A stretch of 64,000 nt of DNA, from assembly GCA_963519305.1 (NCBI GenBank), contig CAUQMS010000009.1:1-64000 (forward strand), read 5' to 3'. Below are positions 63,146-64,000 of the stretch, one piece after another. The translations under genes and the position numbers were made by a program. Numbering within the stretch: position 1 is the first letter of the stretch; each line of letters begins with the position of its first letter. The notes beneath the pieces are model-generated. The model saw only the letters and a list, made by a program, of their open reading frames with translations. It was not told the origin of the DNA and did no database searches. This DNA is from Ewingella sp963519305 (GTDB lineage: Bacteria > Pseudomonadota > Gammaproteobacteria > Enterobacterales > Enterobacteriaceae).

Positions 63146-63460
63146 GAGTTTATTTAGCACCCAAACAACATTCAGCATAAGATTTCACCGAAACAACTTC
63201 GTTCGCTAAGAATCCTCCTAAACCCTCATTTTCCCAATCACGGATGCTATTTTCGTCCGTGAGTCTTATTGCCGGAATGTAAAACTTTGTGCAAACTTTA
63301 TCTTGTTTACAGACGGCGATTCACGCACGCCGATCCCTCAATATCAGGCTTTACCGGTTGAGGACCTGTCGCCCGACGTGGTATCCCAATGTTTAACAAG
63401 CAGGGAGGCCCGGCACAAAAGGGTCACAGAATGCGTGGTAACATTTCAGGAGGATGTCCT
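63146..63460. other. ycfJ upstream region
   Basis: No gene is seen here. An in-frame open stretch before ycfJ begins at 63389, but the true start is the GTG at 63461. A promoter is expected between 63240 and 63400. Confidence 0.4.
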
Positions 63461-63997
63461 GTGAACAAGTCAATGTTAGCTGGCGTCGGTATCGGAGTCG
63501 CAGCGGCGCTCGGCGTTGCAGCAGTAGCAAGTATGAATGTCTTTTCTTCAGGCCCGGAGTACGCTCAGGTACTCAGCGCGACGCCGATTAAAGAAACGGT
63601 CAAAACTCCACGCCAGGAGTGCCGTAACGTGACAGTTACCCACAGACGCCCTGTGCAGGATGAGCATCAGATTGCCGGTTCCGTACTGGGTGCCGTTGCC
63701 GGTGGTGTGCTCGGCCATCAGTTTGGTGGCGGACGCGGTCGTGATGTCGCAACCGTAGCGGGCGCTTTGGGCGGCGGCTATGCCGGTAACCGTGTACAGA
63801 GCAGCATGCAGGAAGGCGATACTTACACGACTCAGCAACAGCGTTGCAGCACGGTGTATGAGAAGTCAGAAAAGAATCTGGGTTATGACGTGACCTACAA
63901 AATCGGCGACCAGCAGGGCAAAGTGCGCATGGACCACGATCCCGGCACCCAAATCCCGCTGGATAAAAGCGGCCAGCTGCAGCTCACGCGTACCTGA
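63461..63997 (+). CDS. ycfJ: YcfJ glycine-zipper protein
   Basis: The 178-residue protein starts with GTG behind CAGGAGG and begins MNKSMLAGVGIGVAAALGVAA, as E. coli YcfJ (179). It has one membrane anchor and a glycine-zipper pair (GSVLGAVAGGVLGHQFGGG, GALGGGYAGN) of the SlyB/OmpA-associated type. The gene ends 3 bases from the window edge. Function is linked to envelope integrity, but unproven. Confidence 0.94.
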   Translation: MNKSMLAGVGIGVAAALGVAAVASMNVFSSGPEYAQVLSATPIKETVKTPRQECRNVTVTHRRPVQDEHQIAGSVLGAVAGGVLGHQFGGGRGRDVATVAGALGGGYAGNRVQSSMQEGDTYTTQQQRCSTVYEKSEKNLGYDVTYKIGDQQGKVRMDHDPGTQIPLDKSGQLQLTRT

Positions 63998-64000
63998 TAC

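Overview
The window is chromosomal DNA of an enterobacterium (order Enterobacterales). The translated genes are close to Escherichia coli proteins throughout, and long runs keep E. coli gene order: opgC/opgGH-yceK-msyB-mdtG-lpxL-trhO, solA-bssS-dinI-pyrC, and rne/rluC/yceF/yceD-rpmF-plsX-fabHDG-acpP-fabF-pabC-mltG-tmk-holB-ycfH-ptsG-hinT-ycfL-lpoB-thiK-nagZ-ycfP-ndh-ycfJ. The differences (extra genes between lpxL and solA, no flagellar block between pyrC and rne, no fhuE after ptsG, single yccJ, ylaC and pphA) point away from Escherichia. A Rahnella/Ewingella-like member of the Yersiniaceae is my guess; this is inference, not a measurement.

Region 1 (1-350) is the 3' end of the glyW-cysT-leuZ tRNA cluster. 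Region 2 (about 330-8740) is accessory DNA inserted after leuZ. It holds a decayed tyrosine integrase next to the tRNA, a decayed DUF968 phage gene, an apparently intact O-antigen modification set (gtrA, gtrB, a type-specific gtrC-like gene and an O-acetyltransferase-like gene), an IS3-family remnant, a frameshifted phage lipoprotein gene, other debris, an ASCH-domain gene and a DMT exporter broken by an in-frame stop. Near-identical terminator hairpins lie at both ends, as if the site had been duplicated on insertion. I read it as the remnant of a seroconverting prophage that kept its surface-modifying genes.

Region 3 (8.7-21.9 kb) is mostly stress, envelope and small-protein genes: osmC, proP, a zinc-ribbon protein, pphA, a decayed deoK beside an intact deoR and a strong DeoR-type operator, sbmC, ylaC, two paralogous small proteins of unknown function, yccJ, a His/Pro-rich DUF2502 protein, and an IclR regulator divergent from a two-gene efflux system. 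Region 4 (21.9-39.2 kb) makes and modifies envelope glucans and lipid A (opgC, opgGH, lpxL) and carries tRNA modification (trhO), an RcsA/BglJ-like regulator, solA, bssS, SOS-controlled dinI and pyrC. Region 5 (39.2-64 kb) is core: RNase E, rluC, the fatty-acid synthesis cluster, folate and peptidoglycan genes, DNA replication genes, glucose uptake (ptsG with its Mlc- and SgrS-like sites), the lpoB-thiK-nagZ-ycfP run, FNR-controlled ndh and ycfJ.

I found no clearly new multi-gene system. The best candidates for something undescribed are the decayed leuZ island with its type-specific O-antigen genes, the paralogous 85-88-residue proteins, the 43-residue acidic protein, and a possible leader ORF overlapping opgG.
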